Shown: positions 23,067 to 34,803 of the stretch, piece after piece
How the letters are laid out: each line of letters begins with the position of its first letter
How positions within the stretch are numbered: position 1 is the first letter of the stretch
From: Mycocentrospora acerina
Taxonomy: Eukaryota; Ascomycota; Dothideomycetes; Pleosporales
Assembly (NCBI GenBank): GCA_022701365.1
Contig: JAKUHH010000236.1
Span: 186,001-250,000, forward strand
DNA: 64,000 nucleotides
Direction of reading: 5' to 3'
Position numbers and translations under genes: made by a program
The notes under the pieces: generated by a model
Database searches by the model: none
Told to the model about the DNA's origin: nothing
The model's input: the letters and a program-made list of their open reading frames with translations, nothing else

Positions 23067-23174
23067 GACATCTACGTTCTGACAGTTGGGATCTGATCCA
23101 AGTAATTATAATGTAATGAAACCGACGGCCATGAAGAAAAATAAAATGAGCATTTTGGCGATTATACGAATGAT

Positions 23175-23552
23175 TTATCGTCTGATACTTTTCATTAAAA
23201 GGTCTCTAATTTGAACAACGTCTTCTTCTCGCTTTGTGCCCGTAATGGTGTTGGCCACGGCAACAATCTTCTCACGATTCCTCATGCCTTTCACGATCTC
23301 CACATCAGACTTAGGAATTTGTAGCGCATCAGCAATAACCTCTCGTAGGGCCTTGTTTGCTTCCCCGTCTCTTGCTTGAGCCGCAACGCAAACTTCGATA
23401 CCTTGATCTGACACAACTGTGATGCCTTCTCTATTTGCACTGACACCTGGCTTGACACGACAAAGAAGCTGAAGCGTTATTGAACTTCCATCTCCAACTC
23501 CTTTAGTGATGAAGCGAATAGCTGGGGGGAGTTTGGACAGAGCTGGACACAT
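23175..23552 (-). CDS. DUF167 (UPF0235, YggU-like) family protein
   Basis: Small single-domain protein found from bacteria to man; biochemical role unresolved. 125 residues in one exon. The family signature is clear: the beta strand LLCRVKPGVSANREGI, then VCVAAQARDGEANKALREVIADALQIPKSDVEIVKG, and the closing REKIVAV. I chose ATG 23552-23550 (MCPALSKLPPAIRFI); the frame runs on to 23624 without an ATG. It is tail-to-tail with the phiA-like gene (108 bp between stops) and divergent from arginase. Nothing indicates a targeting signal. Confidence 0.85.
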   Translation of the reverse strand: MCPALSKLPPAIRFITKGVGDGSSITLQLLCRVKPGVSANREGITVVSDQGIEVCVAAQARDGEANKALREVIADALQIPKSDVEIVKGMRNREKIVAVANTITGTKREEDVVQIRDLLMKSIRR

Positions 23553-24315
23553 GTGACTTGAGTTGTGTGGTTGTCGACTGGCTACGGTCAGCTGGCTTCG
23601 TGTTGTGTTGGGCGAAATCGGCAAGATAACGATAAGCCGGAGCTAACCGGCAAGGTATCAACCAATCAGGCGGGATGAGGCTGGAGAGGAAGATCACAGA
23701 TTCCTGTATGAGGCATCTCCATCTACACGTTCCTGGAGTTGATCTCGTACCTGAAGGCCATGCTAGATGATGAAAAATTCAACGGGGCACATGTTGTCTT
23801 CTTCAAGAACCACCTGCTTAATGCGACATCGCTCCTGGGCCTTGCGTCTTAGTGGGGACTCCAAAACAAAGCGCGTCGCTCTACGTCCCCTAAGTGATAA
23901 ATCTCCCGAATACCTCAACTTTTGTTCCCCTAAGTACAGGTCTTCGCGATGAATGAAAATTTAGCAGAACCGAATTACCTAAGACCAGCCGCCCAGCGGG
24001 AGATAAAAGGGCGCGATTGCGCTCTCATCTTTTGGATTTCTGGTTCATCCACTTTTTAGTTTTGCAATACTGTGTCAATATTGACTTCGGCAATCACATA
24101 CTTTGAGACAAACAGAAAGCATTGTATCGCATCGCACTACTTTCCAAAGATACGTTTAGGTACGCTGCATCTAACCCTGTGCAAATTGGTCTGCTCCTGC
24201 TGGTTTGTGCATCTTGTGGGTAGCTGTTGTCACGAACACACCGGCCACACATGAATCCACGATGCTCTCTTCCATGGTATACATCTGACATTTCTTGCAG
24301 ATCTCACAACACATC
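23553..24315. promoter_or_regulatory. divergent promoter of DUF167 gene and arginase gene
   Basis: 763 bp between the two starts. A TATA-like ATAAAAGGGC at about 24003-24012 lies some 300 bp before the arginase ATG on the arginase strand, suggesting a leader of roughly 250-280 nt. GTAAGT/AG pairs in the leader are not clear enough to call a 5' UTR intron. Nothing else recognised. Confidence 0.35.
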
Positions 24316-25393
24316 ATGACAGCCGCACCATCGATACAGCCCAAGTTCCTTGTGAACCAACACGACTTGGGTGTAGTTGCAGTCGGATTCAGCGGTGGCC
24401 AGGTAAGAAGTCCATGTCGACCGCAAAATGACAGCTAATCAAAGTCCAGCCAAAAGCAGGTGTCGACGCTGCACCAATAGCGTTGATCGAAGCGGGTCTG
24501 ATTGACCAGCTGAAAGATGAGCTAGAGTACAATGTGTCTTTCGACGGCCAAGTCCACAACTACTCTGAGATGCTGCCATCAGACGACCCAGATCACCGTG
24601 GTATGAAGCGACCAAAGTTTGTCAGCGCTGTAACCAAGGAGGTCAGCGAACAAGTATACAGCCATGCAAAAGATGGAAAGCTTGTATTGACACTGGGAGG
24701 CGACCACTCTATCGCGATTGGTACCATTTCTGGCACAGCGAGGGCAGTTCGGGAGAGATTGGGGAGAGAGATTGCAGTAATCTGGGTTGATGCTCACGCT
24801 GATATCAACACACCCGAGTCGTCAGGTAGCGGGAACATTCACGGCATGCCTGTTGCATTCCTAACTGGACTGGCTACTGAGCAGAGGGAGGACGTTTTTG
24901 GATGGTTGAAGGATTATCACCGCCTCAACTTGAAGAAACTCGTGTACATTGGTCTGAGAGATATCGACAGTGGCGAGAAGAAGATACTCCGCGAAAATGG
25001 TATTAAGGCATTCTCAATGCACGACATCGACAGGTAAACGAACACACCAGAGTAGGCCGTCGATAACAAAACTGACTCATCTTCTCTAGGCACGGCATCG
25101 GTAAAGTCATGGACATGGCATTGGGTTGGATTGGTAGCGATACTCCCATCCATCTCTCCTTCGACGTCGACGCTTTAGACCCGATGTGGGCACCTAGCAC
25201 CGGAACGCCCGTACGAGGTGGTTTGACGCTGCGCGAGGGAGACTTCATCGCCGAGTGCGTAGCAGAGACTGGCTCTTTGATCGCTTTGGATCTCGTCGAG
25301 GTCAACCCTAGCCTCGACCAGGAAGGTGCGGCTGAGACTGTTCGCGCTGGATGCTCTATTGTTCGCTGCGCTCTTGGAGACACTCTGTTGTAA
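24316..25393 (+). CDS. arginase
   Basis: Binuclear manganese enzyme that hydrolyses L-arginine to ornithine and urea; in fungi it is induced by arginine and feeds nitrogen to urease and ornithine aminotransferase. Exons 24316-24402, 24450-25033 and 25090-25393 give 324 residues, the usual fungal length. Metal ligands are all present: GGDHS, DAHADINTP, then SFDVDALDP near the C-terminal third. Substrate-side motifs SSGSGNIHGMPVAF and the closing LVEVNPSLD are intact. The first exon supplies VVAVGFSGGQ and joins PKAGVDAAP across a 47-bp intron, as expected. ATG at 24316 gives MTAAPSIQPKFLVN; no mitochondrial presequence is visible, which suits a cytosolic enzyme. Divergent neighbour is the DUF167 gene. 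No damage seen. Confidence 0.96.
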
Positions 25394-27486
25394 GATGCTT
25401 GACCTCTATTTGAAAGGCGGGATTATATTTGGGCTTCGGAGTTACCAAACGGATGCGGATAGATTTATATGAGCTTATGTAGGGCCAACACATCTAATGA
25501 TTCATGCAATACCTATTATGAGTACATTTCGGGGCTTCGGGTAATCCTTAAACGAAGCCCAGGACTAGGGTGCTAAGGGTCTTGCCTAGATGGGTTGACA
25601 TTGTCCACTATGTTCTGGAGCAATAATCACTCACATCTCTCAGGCCTCCGTCTCATTAGTGGAATCACTATCTACAATGATTCAAAATCCTCGAAATGCA
25701 CTAGTTTTTTTTTGGTTTATTCTGTTGCATGTTCCAAATGGAGCAGAGACGATAGGTGGCGCTCGATATCCACGAACAAAGAGTTAATCGCACTAGTGAA
25801 GCGACAAGCTTTACGCCTTTACTTTTACATGCTTTCAGAAAATACGCAGATCGTCCTCAACGCAACCATAACTTCAATTGGAACCACAATATCGCTGAGT
25901 TACACGGGGCTTGCATCTTCCGCAGCTTCCGATACAGCAAATCGCCAAACATGGAGAATAAGCCCTTTTCTTATGCGAGTCATTTTTTTGACTATTGGCT
26001 CAGATACTGAATACCACCTCTAGACAGACTACCCCATTGATTAGATATTGCGAGAACGTACACTACGAGAATGTTCTGCATATGTTGTGCCTTTGATGTA
26101 ATAGGAGTGAGGGTTTCTTCTCGTTCTTATCTGGAACGCACACCCAACTTCGCCAGCCCAAACGTGACCGAGTTCATATTTAGCACATTGACCAAGGCAG
26201 GCGTAATCCTGAATTCTTTCTCCGTTTCATCGTTTTTGGATTGAACGATTATTTATTTTTATTTTTTGAATTGATCATAGATCTTGCAGGCGATGGAGCG
26301 TGACTCTTGACTGACATGCGATAGCTGGGCTTGAGACAGACACGTCTTACGGCGTGGGAAAAGAAATTGAGATGTACACTAATACCAAGGAGGTGGAGGT
26401 GTAATGCACACTGAAAGACGTGCTTGGTCTGGTAAGAGGACCCAGACCTGAGCAATAGCTCGTACACATCAACTTGGTGGAGAGTAGCAGAATGGAAAAG
26501 GGGAAGATGTACTAGTGACAACCAAGTCCGCTGGCTTTTTGGTTTGTTGGGTGTATTTATTCACACTTGATGCTAATTGCCTACATGATTTCGTCATATT
26601 TCTAGAAGCAAATGATCAAAGGTCAATCAAACTCCATGCATGTAGTGTTCCTTGCAACAGGGTTGTTCTCTGCAAACAAACGATTTTTGTACACCTGTTG
26701 AAGATCGGAGGAGAATAAGGGAATATGATAAAAGAAAAATAGCCCATAAACTCGCTGATCATAAATACGCCATAGGCGGGGAAAAAAGACTTCAAAAAAG
26801 CAAGTCAGAAAAGCCTTCTAGAAGTACAACAGTTCTTTTATACTGCGACCGATTGAAAATACGAAAACATCAACTTTCCAAGTACCTAGTACTATGTCGA
26901 ATTGATTTTGGTTGATGTAACATCTTGCAAAAGCATCTTAACCTTCGTTCACAGGAGCATAGTGTAGCAACATCTTCGCCCAACCAGGAAGCACCCAGAA
27001 TGCTTTACTCTTGGAGCCCGCAGCCTTAGGTCCAACAATTAATGTACCAAAATAGTAAAAGTTCATTGATCCTAACTAGCCTCCTCCTTCAACTCGTATC
27101 GAGTTCAAGCGTCCGGCACGCCATTGGCAATGAATACATGTTCAAATTGAATCCTCAAGGCATACAGACCTTCCTAGCAACTAGGCAAAATCCCATCAAA
27201 CTCAAAATATCTTCTAGACATTATTGAATTGTAAAAAGCGCGTTCCTGTCAGATCGTCCAGCGTATGAACGCGACTAGATCATGAGTTTCGTGCGCTTTG
27301 TAGTATAAGTAGTGAAAACAAAAACGGAGTTGGTGCTGCCTCCACGGGAATTATGATTCGAGAGCTTGTCGAAAGTAGCGGCCTAAAGAAACGAAGCAAC
27401 ACAAGGAAATGCGTAGAAGCAAAATGACATATGGAAAAATACAGAAAAAGCGCATGACCATGCCTCATAAGGTGTCAACAGGCGCA
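25394..27486. other. intergenic region, convergent 3' flanks, no gene seen
   Basis: About 2.1 kb between arginase and the SH3 protein, which point towards each other. Base composition is more AT-rich than the flanking genes, and open frames are short and unlike proteins. No tRNA, inverted repeat or transposon terminus recognised. Confidence 0.5.
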
Positions 27487-29513
27487 TTACAGTGCCATGC
27501 CCGGAACCGGCTTCCGTGGTACGGCAGCGGTCATCGCGTTGGGGTTCATAGGACTAGGTCCAGACACGGGAGGCCGGCGCGCTCCGACCTGGCTTGCGGA
27601 GTTGGATCGTGGACGGCTCATGTGTGGGGGAGGTGCCATTTCAGGACCACCTCCATGGGGGCCAGGAGACATCGATCTAGGAGGTCCAGCGAACGGCGCG
27701 CTGCTGTTCGATCGGCGGCGTGGTGGTCCCTGCATGTAAGGAGACATAGAGCCTGGAGGACTGTTGAAAGGAGCATTACTATTCGATCGGTTACGTGGAG
27801 CTCCTTGCATACGGGGAGGGGGCATTTGGTTTGGGCCAGGACTCATAGAACGAGGGGTGGGGAGCATATGACTATTAGCAGAGGATGGTGATTGCGGGCT
27901 AGGGCTTCCATTCGGGGCCATAGGTAGGCGTATAGCTGGGCCGCGCATACCAGGAGGAGGGCCTTGGGGCGGGCCTTGGCGAGGTGGTCCAGTGCGAGGC
28001 TTAACGGGGTACTTGGACAGACATGTTCGAGGAACGACACCTTGCTGAGAGCGATCCATGTTGATGCAGAGTGCCTAATAATCGTTAGAAATGTGTCATA
28101 GTGATGCGAGAGTGAGGCACCTACCCATCCATCATCATATTCGTGGAGCATCCTAACTAGGGAACCAGCACGAAGCCCGAGCTCGTCGGCCATAGAGGGT
28201 TTGAAGGATTGTTGGACACGGTGGACATTGTTGGCACCAGGAAGCGGGCCGTTGGGATGACCACCAGCCATAGCGACAACAGCTGGCACGATGGCGGAAC
28301 CTGGCGAGGCAGGGGCATCTTCAGTCCAAGCAGGGCTAGGTAGAGGCATATCCGCAACAGTCTTGAAGCTTGGGGGCGAAGGGAATCCATTAGTTGGCAG
28401 TGACACGGGTAATGCAGATGCAGATGTCACATCTACCGCGTTGGTGTTGGCGGCAGCAATAGCTGGAGCGGGATTGGCAAAGTCAGCACTAGGTACCTTG
28501 GAGTGCAAAGGAGAGTTACTAGGAGGCGAATCAGGTATATAAGCCTGGCCAGCATCGACTGCGGCGCTGTTGCCAAAGGGGTTGCTGGTAGGGTTGTTGG
28601 GGTGGGCTGCAGCATCGCTGAACGGATTAGAAGGAGTAGCGATAGCACCTGTAGCTCCAGGTCGTTCCCAAGAGCTTGTGGGGCGCTCAAGTTCGGTACT
28701 ACGATCTTGAGAACGAGCTGCCGGGGCTGTGGCTGTCGCAGCCGCGAGTAGGTTTGCTTCACTTTGGCGGTTGTCGCTCCAGGTTGGAGCAAAGTTGGTC
28801 AGCGGCCTCAAACTCAAACGTGGCGCGGCAGATAAAGTGCGTTGATTCCGGGGACCAGGAGCAGCTCCAAACTGAGGGGGTGGAGGAGGGGGAGGAGGAA
28901 GAGGGAGAGTGGCTTGCATATTAGTCTTCTCATTATCTCTGGCCTTAGCCATCTGTTTCTTTTTGCGACCATAAAGAAACAAGATGCCAACTAGGAGAGC
29001 AGCAAACCCAAAGAGAACGCCCAATGCAAGACCAGCCTTAGCGCCTCCAGACATACCATCACTTGAAGCCTCAGCAGTAGATGTAGCCGACACGGTAGCA
29101 GATGCTGTTGCAGATGCAAGGCCCACGATAGATGAGATAGAATCAGGCGTGGGAGATTTGGTCGCCATCACCAGTGTCGATGCCGCCTTTGTCGTTAGTG
29201 TCTCTTCCGTATCTGAATTTTCTGCTGAAGATGCTGTCTTTGAGGTTGTAGCTGGCCTGGTGGTGGTGGTGACGATGGTAGTTGAAGTAAACCTATTCAC
29301 GCTCGTCACACTCGTCAGGCGCGCTCGAGTAGCAGGTTCGATGAGTGTTTTGGGCGCTTCCGACTGGGTGATCCACACAACCTTTCCAGTGTACGGGTTT
29401 GACAAAGTCACAATCGCGATGGAGGTGACAGTTGCCACTGCACCAGTATCTTCGTCTTCATTACGATTGCGCTGGCGTCGCGCTAGATGGGCGTATGCAT
29501 GCTGACGAGCCAT
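27487..29513 (-). CDS. single-pass membrane protein with cytosolic SH3 domain (Fus1-like architecture)
   Basis: Exons 29513-28125 and 28074-27487 (50-bp intron) give 658 residues. Order: extracytoplasmic Ser/Thr-rich stem (about 25-155), one transmembrane helix (158-182, GLALGVLFGFAALLVGILFLYG) with a following RKKKQ stop-transfer, an eight-proline run near 210, a disordered Ala/Pro/Ser region with NPF motifs, then an SH3 domain at about 432-485 and a Pro/Arg/Gly-rich tail with repeated RRRSNS and SMSPG motifs. The intron splits the SH3 at YDDGW/ALCINM. Yeast Fus1 has the same O-glycosylated ectodomain, TM and SH3 plan and acts in cell fusion, but I claim architecture, not orthology. There is no classical cleaved signal peptide at the chosen ATG. 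The tail repeats could bind SH3 partners or kinases. Function is inference. Confidence 0.85.
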
Positions 29514-30721
29514 GGTGAATACAGTTGCGAAAGAGGCCCACCAAGTCTAATAAGACACGGGTGGCAGATTATGAGTCGTAAAGTTGCTAACACGTCGATG
29601 AAATTGCTAGATGATCTCTCCCATTCGCCTTCTCTTGAACAGTTGTCCTCGGCCGCAATGTGCGGTTACTTGTGTCGCGCAAACGCGAGGTTCGCAAAGT
29701 GAGTACAATTGAAAGAAGCGATGACTGTTGAAGGGTTTGTAATCTTGGTGGCTCTGATCTTGAACTAGCGTACTAAAACTGAGGTTATTTGGTGAGCAAC
29801 GCGCACAGAGTAGTAAATTAATGGTGTTGTCGTAAAAGAGTGAAATGCGAGGACCGCGCCCGGTGAAAGAAGGGCGAACGACGGCCTGGTCGCAGGTATG
29901 AAAGTGAACTTGAAGGACGGGCAACGGAAGAGAAGAGAGAACGAGGACTGCAGGCCAAAGAGAAACACGGCTACACTGCCATCAGGCGCCGCCTCATATG
30001 ACCCGTCCGTGCCATGGTTCATCACATCATAACGCTACGTTCCTTAGCTTCAGGGACCCTACTACTGTGATTGGGCCCGGGGTAATGGGCGCGCTTCTGT
30101 CTGGTGTTGCAATTGGCGGAGTGGCGACCCCTTCTCAAGGATCGCTGGTGTGTTTGGCGTTACAGGCCATTCAAGATCCAAGAGAGCAAGTTAACGAATC
30201 ACACGTCATGGTAATATGCGGGCTGCGGTGCCTGCATCTTAGCTGCAAGTCACTATTGCGTTCCAAATTGCTGATTCGATACGATCGAATCGGCCACGGC
30301 ACCATGTTTTGGAGAGAGTGGCGTGGCTGATAACCTGGTCATTGCCTGCAGCTGTCAGGCGCAAAGTTCTTTAGTCGCTGCGTGAGCGTCCGAGTTGCTT
30401 TTTTGGGCTCGTCGTTCGTCGAGTCGCAATTTCGGAAATTCTTGTCATTCGCCGACACACCGAAGTTGTACGGGCAACTTGCCCCAAAGCAAAATATCTG
30501 TTGATCTTGATTTCTGAGATTTCAACAGTGCAGGAAGAACACTTGTTGGACATAATGGGGAATGGACAAAAAAGTTTCTTTGTAAACCACGATAGTTGGA
30601 CGCATGTTTTACAATCTTCGCTTATCAGTTCCCGCTTAAATGTAACGGCTCGCACGCAATGTGCCATGTGCCAAACAGTGGGGCAGACATCCTACCAGGA
30701 CCCGATGGAGAAAAAAAGAAT
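29514..30721. other. intergenic region, SH3-protein promoter
   Basis: About 1.2 kb with no recognisable gene. The part next to 29513 is the promoter and leader of the SH3 protein gene. 30340-30721 lies just 3' of the tRNA on its strand and contains T-rich stretches suited to RNA polymerase III termination. Confidence 0.4.
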
Positions 30722-30803
30722 TGCCCTCTGCCAGAATCGAACTAGCGATCTTATCATGTTCCTGAGGTACTAGTGATACGCTTTACCACTAAGCCAAGAG
30801 GGC
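30722..30803 (-). tRNA. tRNA-Thr (anticodon AGT) with a 10-nt intron
   Basis: The reverse complement folds as a standard tRNA. The 7-bp acceptor stem is GCCCTCT with AGAGGGC. The D arm is GCTT-AGTGGTA-AAGC and the anticodon stem TATCA with TGATA. The T arm is GCTAG-TTCGATT-CTGGC, and the discriminator base is A. The anticodon loop is 17 nt, 10 more than normal. With C32 and T33 preceding AGT and A37 following, the surplus (30758-30767) sits at the canonical intron position after base 37. AGT is read as IGU and decodes Thr ACU/ACC/ACA. The A box (GGCTTAGTGG) and B box (AGTTCGATTC) are intact. A T-rich stretch follows on the minus strand from about 30719. Confidence 0.93.
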
Positions 30804-31499
30804 GTATCAACTGTTGCAGTTGTTGGCTCGTTGTGATGGACGTTGATGGAATTTATGTATATATATATTTCTAATTTTGAAGATGATTGATTCTAAGTTG
30901 GGATCTATTATACCATTGGCTAGATGTAGATGAGTATTCAATACCAGGCGTAGGATCTCAGGCAGTCAGAAAGCCTTTTCTCGGCATCTGGCTTTCGGCG
31001 CAGAACTGCGCTTGAGCATTGAAACACGCAAAGAACATAACAGTGTTTGTAAATGTCGGGAGTTATGAAACGGTGGCATCGCAGAGTAATATGAACTGTC
31101 CATTCAATGGTTCGCTTCAGCTACCTATCGCGCAATTCGTAGCTATTGAAATTACAGTATTGCAAGCTCCTCCACGCCTCTCTCTCTAAGTACCTATTCC
31201 TCGATTTGACAATCGTCCGTCATAACGACCATCCAAACAGTCGCAAATGCAGGGGGATTATGCACAGGAAGCACGGTAGTTGACAGGTAGATCATCCCTA
31301 TTCGGTTGTGATGTTTAGGTGTTGTCTGTTGACGAGCATATTCGGAGATTTTGTGTCCGAGAGGTATCTGTTTCGAGTAAGGGCAAGCCAAGTGGAGCTA
31401 AAGCCTTCCCCAACTTGGTAAGTATAGACGGCAGCAACTTCTTCATCGCGTTCTCAACTCTGTCTGATCAACAACACCCACCGGTATCTTCAACAATTG
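30804..31499. other. intergenic region, promoter of Zn2Cys6 regulator 1
   Basis: About 700 bp between the tRNA 5' end and the regulator start. Contains a short AT dinucleotide run (about 30858-30870) just upstream of the tRNA. An open frame ahead of the ATG has no recognisable protein. No clear TATA element chosen. Confidence 0.4.
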
Positions 31500-33383
31500 A
31501 TGGCCAGCACTGCACCCATACAAACCCGGCCTTATCGTTCGCACAAAGTGCCTGCTTGCACCAGATGTCGCTCACGCAAGATCCGTTGCCACATCGACAT
31601 TCCGGGTGAACCATGTCTGTCATGTCGAGAGCGACGTTTAAAATGCCAATACGTTGAGAGTTCGACTACTAGTTCGCCAACGGAAGAGAATGGAGACCGT
31701 AGACCATCCAAGAGGCGGCGAATCAGCAACCCTGAAGAAGGTCCGCCGCGACCTCGCTCGGCACCAATCCTACATAAAGCTACCAACAATCCTTCGGCAT
31801 CGATAATGTTAGCTCCTCATCTTGCCGAGGATGTTGATATTTTTAATCGACATATCTTACAGCACCGTAAATCCAGCGTTGAAACATCCGAGCCCTCTAA
31901 ATATCAAACACTTTTTCATGATATTAAAGACCCGGTGGTTTATCTCACTGTTCCCCGGTTTCGAACAGGATTACCACCGAATAGTGGTTGTGGAAGAGAG
32001 CAGCTGGAGATTGTAGAGCAAATTATGGGACCTTTCAAGCGTGAGGTTGTTGAGCTATATCTCAACAACATTCATTTTAATTTTCCAGTCCTTGATCACG
32101 AAACTTACACCTCACTGCGCGATGGCCATTTTGAAAGAATACCGAACAACTTGATGTGTGTAATATACGCTATTGGTTCTCCCATGTGGTCGAAATCAGA
32201 AACACTCAAGATGCACCCGAGGCCAGATACTCACTACGTTTGGAATAAAGGAATCTCCGCCACATTGGAGGATTTTCTGAGTCCCGGAATTGCGACTGTA
32301 CAAGCAGCGATTCTCGATCAAGTTGGACGTCCGTCAGTCTCTATCGTTGGCAATATAACTCTCTGTGGGAAAACAACCTCTTTAGCTCAGACATTTGGAC
32401 TTCACAGAAACCCTTCAAAGTGGAACATCACAGACAACGAGAAAGCGGTCAGGATACGTCTGTGGTGGTGCTGTCTCATCACTGACCACTGGTCTAGCGT
32501 CGCTTATGGCGCACCTCCACATATTTCCAAGGGCTACTATGATGTTCCCAAGCCTACCGTGAGCTCACTAGTCACTGCAAAGGCAACCCCACAGCAACGA
32601 CAAGCAGTCACATGTTTCCTCCACCTTTGCACACTAACCGAGCTCCTTGGAGACATACATCCTTTGGTCTATCAGATCGAGCCGGATCGCGTACAACTCG
32701 CTCGTGAGCTCGAGCGCTTCAAGCGTGAGCTTAAAGATCTTGAGATGCAGCTACCAGAGTGGCTATCCCTGCCTAGACGTCCAGGATCCAGTAATCTTTG
32801 GCTCTGCTTCTTATCCATTCGACTTCTTCTTGCTCGCCTGACCTTTCGTTCAGCGGTCCTGGATGGAGACCCCAATTTGGGACGCAATAGAGCCGAGAAA
32901 CTGCGTATCGCCTCATCGGCAGTTTTGGACTTCATTCTGTCACTGGGCGAGTCTCAGTTCCGGGATTTTTGGTTACCGTATGCAACACACTTACTTGTCC
33001 ACGCCGTCACAGTGTCCTTACGGTGCACCGTCGAAACTCAAGATCATGAGATACGAAACACGTCGGTATTGCGGCTCGAGCGTGTTATTGCCCACATCCA
33101 GTATGCCCGTGATAACTACGATTGGGATATTGCAATTTACTGTCTAGAACGTTGCGCGGATCCAGTATCGAGGATTGTGGCACTGAATGCGAAAGAATTG
33201 CAGCCATCCGAGTTGGAACACGCAGGTATGAACGTCAATGGACACGCAGTGGAAGTTCAGTCGTTACCAAGTATGGACGACACTACATTTCTTCTATCAG
33301 ATCTGTTAGATCCCAACGCACTGGATTTTTCATGGGACGCCTTGTGGGACACTCCATCAGGCATGACTAATTTCTCCATATAA
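31500..33383 (+). CDS. Zn2Cys6 fungal transcription factor with middle homology region
   Basis: Sequence-specific nuclear regulator. One exon, 627 residues. The zinc cluster is at 20-49: C20-x2-C23-x6-C30-x8-C39-x2-C42-x6-C49, with the basic loop RSRKIR between Cys 2 and 3. A basic patch PSKRRRIS follows at about 70-77 and can serve as NLS. The fungal-specific TF domain covers about 175-480, with the recognisable run RIRLWWCCLITDHWSSVAYGAPPHI. The C-terminus is acidic and hydrophobic (DDTTFLLSDLLDPNALDFSWDALWDTP), as in an activation domain. I start at ATG 31500. Regulated genes unknown; no biosynthetic or catabolic cluster sits beside it. It borders the gene-poor region with the MITE. Confidence 0.9.
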   Translation: MASTAPIQTRPYRSHKVPACTRCRSRKIRCHIDIPGEPCLSCRERRLKCQYVESSTTSSPTEENGDRRPSKRRRISNPEEGPPRPRSAPILHKATNNPSASIMLAPHLAEDVDIFNRHILQHRKSSVETSEPSKYQTLFHDIKDPVVYLTVPRFRTGLPPNSGCGREQLEIVEQIMGPFKREVVELYLNNIHFNFPVLDHETYTSLRDGHFERIPNNLMCVIYAIGSPMWSKSETLKMHPRPDTHYVWNKGISATLEDFLSPGIATVQAAILDQVGRPSVSIVGNITLCGKTTSLAQTFGLHRNPSKWNITDNEKAVRIRLWWCCLITDHWSSVAYGAPPHISKGYYDVPKPTVSSLVTAKATPQQRQAVTCFLHLCTLTELLGDIHPLVYQIEPDRVQLARELERFKRELKDLEMQLPEWLSLPRRPGSSNLWLCFLSIRLLLARLTFRSAVLDGDPNLGRNRAEKLRIASSAVLDFILSLGESQFRDFWLPYATHLLVHAVTVSLRCTVETQDHEIRNTSVLRLERVIAHIQYARDNYDWDIAIYCLERCADPVSRIVALNAKELQPSELEHAGMNVNGHAVEVQSLPSMDDTTFLLSDLLDPNALDFSWDALWDTPSGMTNFSI

Positions 33384-34629
33384 CAATCACATCAAAGAGA
33401 ATGCAATTCTCCCGGACTAGAAACCCAAACCCTCTTGACAACCCATTAAGCTTCATGCTCTTTGAAGCTGATCTGGCAGTTTCTACAAATATATGGACCT
33501 AGATACACACATATTGTGCGGGACACGTCTTTGTTCAACGCCAATATCAAAATTTGCCCCCTGCTGTCTCTAAAGTCCAAATATCAACATAGAGGACGGT
33601 CCAGTCTTTCTTGACAAACAATCACAGTAGCTCTAGGCTTTCAATCAAACCAAATGCTAATACCTTTCATACCTTAGACTGTTAAATGATTTCCTTTTCC
33701 ACACACTATCTAGGATGCTTGTCAATTCGGTCCATACTATGTGATGACAACGTGTCACTATTATACCATTTTCATATTCGTAGGTAGTCATTTTGTCCGA
33801 TTTTCTGCATCGCGATCGACGCCAACATACATTTGATGTATTGAGAGCATCACATCATCTCCTCAGCCATGAACAGCGAAGACAACGAACTAGCAGGCAG
33901 CATTTTTTCAGCTACACTGGGCCCCCAAATCAGCTCAATGATTGGATTGCGATGTTTACACCAAGATACTCCCTTTCTACGACATACCTTACTGGCAGGA
34001 GATCAACACTGGCCTAGGCGAGATCAATGTCTTGATAGAAAGCGATTGTTCTATGTAAACTAGTTTGAGAGCACGAAGTATGTATTTGGTCCTGTTCCAG
34101 GCTATGAAGATAAAAAATTTGTATCCCCATGAATCGTCAGCCAACCAGGGTATTTTCTTCAGATTCTGCTATCCCAACCAAGTGTACATACATGATTTAC
34201 TAAGGAGCACATGCGGTTCGTTCGTGGGGGAATGTACCAACCCACCTATGAACGTTTTTCCTTCTAGATGCACGATGGATCGATGATGGATTAGTCAGGC
34301 GTTGAGTTGTCATTTGCGGTGAGACGCATGGGTAGAAGTATAGAAACGTACCGCTCTGGAGAGAGGAAGATGTAAGCCAGACTGTGTAACTTATCGATGC
34401 TATCAGCAGCTGTTTCATTATTAGATGGTATGCCGAGGCTGAACAGATGGCACCTACTAGTTAATTAGGTCAAAAAAACATTTCGAAACTCTTTTGAAAT
34501 TTGTAGGCAACTTCTCATACTGGGTTTTCTTGTTGACAAAAAATAATGTCGCACTTTCCACAAACGACAAGAGATGAGTTTGTTGTAGCTTAGTGTCTAG
34601 GCCAGGGATACCCTTAGCACTATGCGCCT
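33384..34629. other. gene-poor AT-rich DNA left of the MITE
   Basis: About 1.2 kb after regulator 1. AT-rich, with short frames only. The first 300 bp probably hold the regulator 3' UTR. No coding domain, RNA gene or transposon end recognised before the MITE. Confidence 0.45.
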
Positions 34630-34803
34630 TACTATGGTGACCCCCAGAAGTTTTCCCAAATCGCCACTCGGTGCGGGAAGTATAGAAATAGCTTGTAGTT
34701 GGTCAAATATGGTTTTTTCCATCATCTCTGTCCAATAGGGGAGGATCCACAAAAAGTGGACTGAGGTGGCGATTTGGGAAAACTTCTGGGGGTCACCATA
34801 GTA
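34630..34803. mobile_element. MITE with 36-bp terminal inverted repeats and TA duplication (Tc1/mariner type)
   Basis: A perfect 38-bp inverted repeat joins 34630-34667 and 34766-34803 across a 98-bp spacer. The outermost base pairs are TA on both sides, the hallmark target duplication of Tc1/mariner-family insertions. The element proper is therefore 34632-34801, 170 bp, with 36-bp terminal repeats beginning CTATGGTGACCCCCAGAAG. It has no transposase frame, so it would depend on an autonomous relative elsewhere. Arms are 100% identical, which suggests recent insertion or selection for pairing. The minus-strand open frame at 34597-34806 is a by-product of the hairpin. I saw no second copy in this window. 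Confidence 0.8.

Noticed and set aside
25595..26023. 142-codon plus-strand frame after arginase
   Set aside because: Composition is random-looking, no motif, and it lies in the convergent 3' region.
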